Of a stretch of 64,000 nt of DNA, positions 61,577 to 64,000 are shown one piece after another. A program made the translations under genes and the position numbers. Under the pieces are notes generated by a model. That model was not told the origin of the DNA and made no database searches. It worked only from the letters and a program-made list of their open reading frames with translations. Numbering within the stretch: the first letter of the stretch is position 1; each line of letters opens with the position of its first letter. This DNA is from Saccharomonospora amisosensis (lineage in GTDB: Bacteria; Actinomycetota; Actinomycetes; Mycobacteriales; Pseudonocardiaceae), in the NCBI RefSeq assembly GCF_011761185.1, contig NZ_JAAOYM010000001.1:62001-126000 (forward strand), in the 5' to 3' direction.

Positions 61577-62281
61577 GTGACCAGCACCGACACTCCCGCA
61601 CATGGCCACGGCCCGACCGGTGAAGCCCGGCCGTCGTGGCTGGATCGTTCCGGCTCCCCGTCGTCAGCTTCGCGCCGTGGCCGTCGACGCCGCCTGCCGC
61701 ACCTGGTGGCGGGAGCGCTGCTGGTCGTGTTGTGCGTCGGGGGAGCGGTGTGGTGGACCACCAGCACTGGGGAGCGGGCCCCGATGCTGGCGCTGGCCCG
61801 GCCGGTCACGGTCGGGCAGGTGCTGACGCGGGCGGACCTGCGCAGTGTCGACATCTCCGCGGCGCCGGGCGCGGCCTTGATTCCGGCGGACCAGGCGACC
61901 GACGTGGTGGGGCGGCCGATGGCGACCAGCCTCGGGCCTGGGGCGCTGCTGACCCCGGACGCCGTGGGCGGCGCCGCGATTCCCGCCGCCGGGCGAGCGG
62001 TGGTCGCGGTTGGAGTCCAGCCAGGACAGTTCCCGCCCGAGCTGGCCGCCGGAGCCCCTGTCGCCGTCGTCGTCACCGCCGGTACCGCGACGAACACCAC
62101 AGCGCAAGAACAAAGTCCTGGTACGTCGTGGCGCGCCACGGTCGTGAGCCTCACGCCCGCGGGCGCGGATCAGACCACCGTGGTGTCGCTGGACCTGGAC
62201 CACACCGCGGCCTCACAGCTGGCGCAGGTCCCGGCCGAGCAGCTCGCGCTGGTGATGCGACCCGCGGGCGGTGACCGCTGA
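61577..62281 (+). CDS. SAF-domain protein (CpaB/RcpC-like)
   Basis: A 234-residue protein with one membrane segment (LVAGALLVVLCVGGAVWWTT) and an SAF domain (LARPVTVGQVLTRADLRSVDIS, GRPMATSLGPGALLTPDAV), the core of CpaB/RcpC pilus-assembly proteins. GTG 61577 with GGAGG is preferred to ATG 61559. It probably lies in the periplasmic side of a Tad-type machine. Coupled to the next gene by TGATG. Confidence 0.85.
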   Translation: MTSTDTPAHGHGPTGEARPSWLDRSGSPSSASRRGRRRRLPHLVAGALLVVLCVGGAVWWTTSTGERAPMLALARPVTVGQVLTRADLRSVDISAAPGAALIPADQATDVVGRPMATSLGPGALLTPDAVGGAAIPAAGRAVVAVGVQPGQFPPELAAGAPVAVVVTAGTATNTTAQEQSPGTSWRATVVSLTPAGADQTTVVSLDLDHTAASQLAQVPAEQLALVMRPAGGDR

Positions 62282-63186
62282 TGCTCATCGCGCTGTGCTC
62301 GGTCAAAGGCTCGCCGGGAGTGACCACCCTGGCCGTCGCGCTGGCCCTGCAGTGGCCGCACGCCGACAGCACCCGCCTGCTGGTCGCCGAGGTCGACCCG
62401 GCCGGAGGCGATCTGGCGATGCGGTTCGGCCTGCCGGTCACCCCGGGGCTGGTCAGCCTCACCGCCGCCGCGCGCCGTACCCGCGACCCGGCGCCGGTGT
62501 GGGAGTACACCCAGGCCCTGCCCGGCGGCGCCCGGGTGCTGGTAGCCCCGCCTGGCGGCGCGCACGCCCGCGCCGCGCTCCACACCCTGGCCACCGCGCC
62601 GGACGGGCCGAGGCTGCACGCCGCCGCCCGCGAACCGGCGGTGGTGGTGCTGGCGGATTGCGGACGCGTCGATCCCGGTTCACCGGCCGAGCCGATCGCG
62701 CGCCGCGCGGACGCGCTGGTAGTGGTGACCGGCACCCAGGCAGACGATCTCGCCCACACGGCAGCGCGCCTGCAGGAGCTGGCGCGCTGGACCCCACGCC
62801 CGGCACTGCTGCTGACCGGCCACGGCTATTCGACCGCCGATGTGGAGCGGGAGCTGGGTGTGCCCACGATCGGCCGCCTCCCGTACGACCCGGCCGCTGC
62901 CGCCAGTGTGACGGGGCATCCGCCCCCACCGGCCCGCCACCGCGGCCGCAGCGCACTCGCCCGCCAGGTCGCCACCCTCGCCCGCACCCTCGCCGGGCCC
63001 CCTGCGACGCACGCGACCGCAGCGGTGGCAGGCGTGCCCGCCCAACAGGTGCGCCAACCCGACGGCGCGGCGGTCATCACCCCACCCGCACACGGGCCCC
63101 ACCTGCTGCGTCCACTGCCCACACCCAGCGACCCGCCTCGTAACGGCCACCAGCCCAGCACCGCTTGGAGGGAGCCACCCGCATGA
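62281..63186 (+). CDS. ParA/MinD-like ATPase (CpaE-like)
   Basis: A 301-residue P-loop protein. Deviant Walker A LCSVKGSPGVTTLAVALAL keeps the first lysine (KG) but has valine where the second P-loop lysine is normally found. AEVDPAGGDLAMRFG is the Walker A'/switch, and VVLADCGRVD the Walker B region. The C-terminal tail is Pro/His-rich. CpaE/TadZ proteins localise Tad machinery. Overlaps link it to the SAF and TadA genes. ATPase function is uncertain because of the altered P-loop. Confidence 0.82.
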   Translation: MLIALCSVKGSPGVTTLAVALALQWPHADSTRLLVAEVDPAGGDLAMRFGLPVTPGLVSLTAAARRTRDPAPVWEYTQALPGGARVLVAPPGGAHARAALHTLATAPDGPRLHAAAREPAVVVLADCGRVDPGSPAEPIARRADALVVVTGTQADDLAHTAARLQELARWTPRPALLLTGHGYSTADVERELGVPTIGRLPYDPAAAASVTGHPPPPARHRGRSALARQVATLARTLAGPPATHATAAVAGVPAQQVRQPDGAAVITPPAHGPHLLRPLPTPSDPPRNGHQPSTAWREPPA

Positions 63187-64000
63187 CACCGACCGACCAC
63201 CCAGCGCCCCCCGCCAGCGCGGCCAACGGGCCGAACGAGGCCGAGCAGCGATTGCGCACCCGGCTGCGGCAGTCGCTGAGCGCGGATCTGCCCGGCCGAG
63301 CCGAGGCTTCCTCCAGCCCCAACGGCGGCACGTTGAGCCTGGCACGGCGGCGGGAGATCGGCCGCGAGATCCTCGACACCGCGATCGCCGCGCACAGCGA
63401 GGCCGAGCTGCTCGCCGGTCGCGCCTTGGTGGACTCGACCACCGAGCAACGCCTCGTCGAGCAGGTGCTGGACGAGGTGTTCGGCCTCGGCGGGCTGCAA
63501 CCGCTGCTGGCCGACCCGTCGGTGGAGACGATCGCGGTCAACCGCTATGACCGGGTGTTCGTCCACCACAGCGACGGCCGCCGAGTCCAGGCCGCGCCGG
63601 TCGCCTCCTCGAACGAGGAACTGACCGAGCTGATCCGCACACTGGCGGCCCGCGCCTCGTCGCAGGAGCGCCGATTCGACCGCGGCGCACCCGCGCTGAA
63701 CCTGCAGCTGCCCGGCGGCGAACGCCTGTTCGCTGTCCTGGGACTCACGGCGGGCGGGGTGACGGCCTGCACGATCCGCCGACACGGTTATCTCACCGCC
63801 ACCCTCGCGCAGCTGCGCCGCCGCGGAACCCTGGACGTCGGCTTGGAGCGGTTCCTGCGCGCGGTCGTGCGGGCGCGCAAGAACCTGCTGATCACCGGGG
63901 GCACCGGAGCCGGGAAAACCACTTTGCTGCGGGGATTGGCGGCCGAGCTGGACCCGACCGAACGCATCGTCACCGTTGAGGACGCCTTCGAACTCGGCCT
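63183..64000 (+). CDS. TadA/CpaF-family secretion ATPase (partial)
   Basis: The gene starts in the ATGA overlap at 63183 and runs off the window. Visible: RLVEQVLDEVFGLGGLQPLLADPSVETIAVNRYDRVFVH, PGGERLFAVLG, IRRHGY, Walker A NLLITGGTGAGKTTLLRGLAAEL at about residue 237, and the following IVTVEDAFELGL. This is the hexameric ATPase of Tad/type II-IV secretion machines. Further Tad genes are expected beyond 64000. Confidence 0.92.
   Translation, partial: MTPTDHPAPPASAANGPNEAEQRLRTRLRQSLSADLPGRAEASSSPNGGTLSLARRREIGREILDTAIAAHSEAELLAGRALVDSTTEQRLVEQVLDEVFGLGGLQPLLADPSVETIAVNRYDRVFVHHSDGRRVQAAPVASSNEELTELIRTLAARASSQERRFDRGAPALNLQLPGGERLFAVLGLTAGGVTACTIRRHGYLTATLAQLRRRGTLDVGLERFLRAVVRARKNLLITGGTGAGKTTLLRGLAAELDPTERIVTVEDAFELG

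Noticed and set aside
1-64000. CRISPR arrays
   Set aside because: No regularly spaced repeat-spacer pattern was seen anywhere; the only phased repeats are the four GGACA copies at 57876-57913.

Overview
The window looks like the chromosome of a high-G+C actinomycete, probably Pseudonocardiaceae. I infer this from codon use, DUF397/XRE pairs, FxLD lanthipeptide genes, a DUF6355 secreted protein, MAB_1171c and ImmA/IrrE-type genes, and SCP1.201-type toxin remains. No 16S rRNA is present, so the genus is not fixed.

Layout. (1) 1-2750: an IS5-type transposase tail abuts an IS256-type transposase remnant. Just upstream of that remnant sits a group II intron whose reverse transcriptase is frameshifted. 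(2) 2.9-6.9 kb: an AraC-type regulator diverges from a ferredoxin, CYP153-like P450 and ferredoxin reductase operon, a complete three-component hydroxylase for alkanes or alicyclics. (3) 7.1-8.7 kb: a decayed acyltransferase, a TetR regulator with a likely autoregulatory operator, and an acyl-CoA ligase tail. (4) 8.8-23.2 kb: an AcoR-like activator with paired TGTCTCA-N3-TGAGACA sites faces a 12-gene catabolic operon. It encodes VOC protein, luciferase-fold monooxygenase, two acyl-CoA dehydrogenases, enoyl-CoA hydratase, RibBA, flavin reductase, acyl-CoA synthetase, metallo-beta-lactamase hydrolase, zinc ribbon, alcohol dehydrogenase and aldehyde dehydrogenase. With the P450 operon this could oxidise a cyclic compound to alcohol, ketone, lactone, hydroxyacid, diacid and CoA ester; that route is inference. 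(5) 23.3-26.9 kb: a decayed related operon (luciferase-like, MBL, RibA and flavin reductase remains) lies head to head with two broken crotonase genes.

(6) 26.9-32.2 kb: nested insertion sequences, comprising an intact IS5 copy, a broken IS5 copy, and an IS21 element whose istA is split by an IS110 element. The IS110 left end carries a readable bridge RNA. Both target guides match the split istA site and both donor guides match the element ends.

(7) 32.1-41.3 kb: a class I FxLD lanthipeptide cluster on the minus strand (precursor, split LanB, LanC, two isoaspartate-type methyltransferases, one unknown protein). IS21 has clipped its last gene. (8) 41.7-48.3 kb: a block of small unknown genes, a TPR-type regulator, an epimerase, a DUF6933-like protein, an internally deleted third FxLD methyltransferase, a serine-recombinase remnant and tRNA-Lys(UUU). 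(9) 48.7-55.1 kb: a broken DddA-like deaminase toxin with an intact Imm1-type immunity gene, a DUF397/XRE pair, and an XRE, hydrolase, ImmA/IrrE and MAB_1171c block. (10) 55.4-58.5 kb: an XRE-NB-ARC-TPR regulator, four GGACA repeats at exact 11-bp spacing, and a DUF6355 secreted protein. (11) 59-64 kb: the start of a Tad/Flp-type secretion locus (prepilin peptidase, lipoprotein, PKD-like protein, SAF/CpaB, ParA/CpaE, and TadA/CpaF running off the end).
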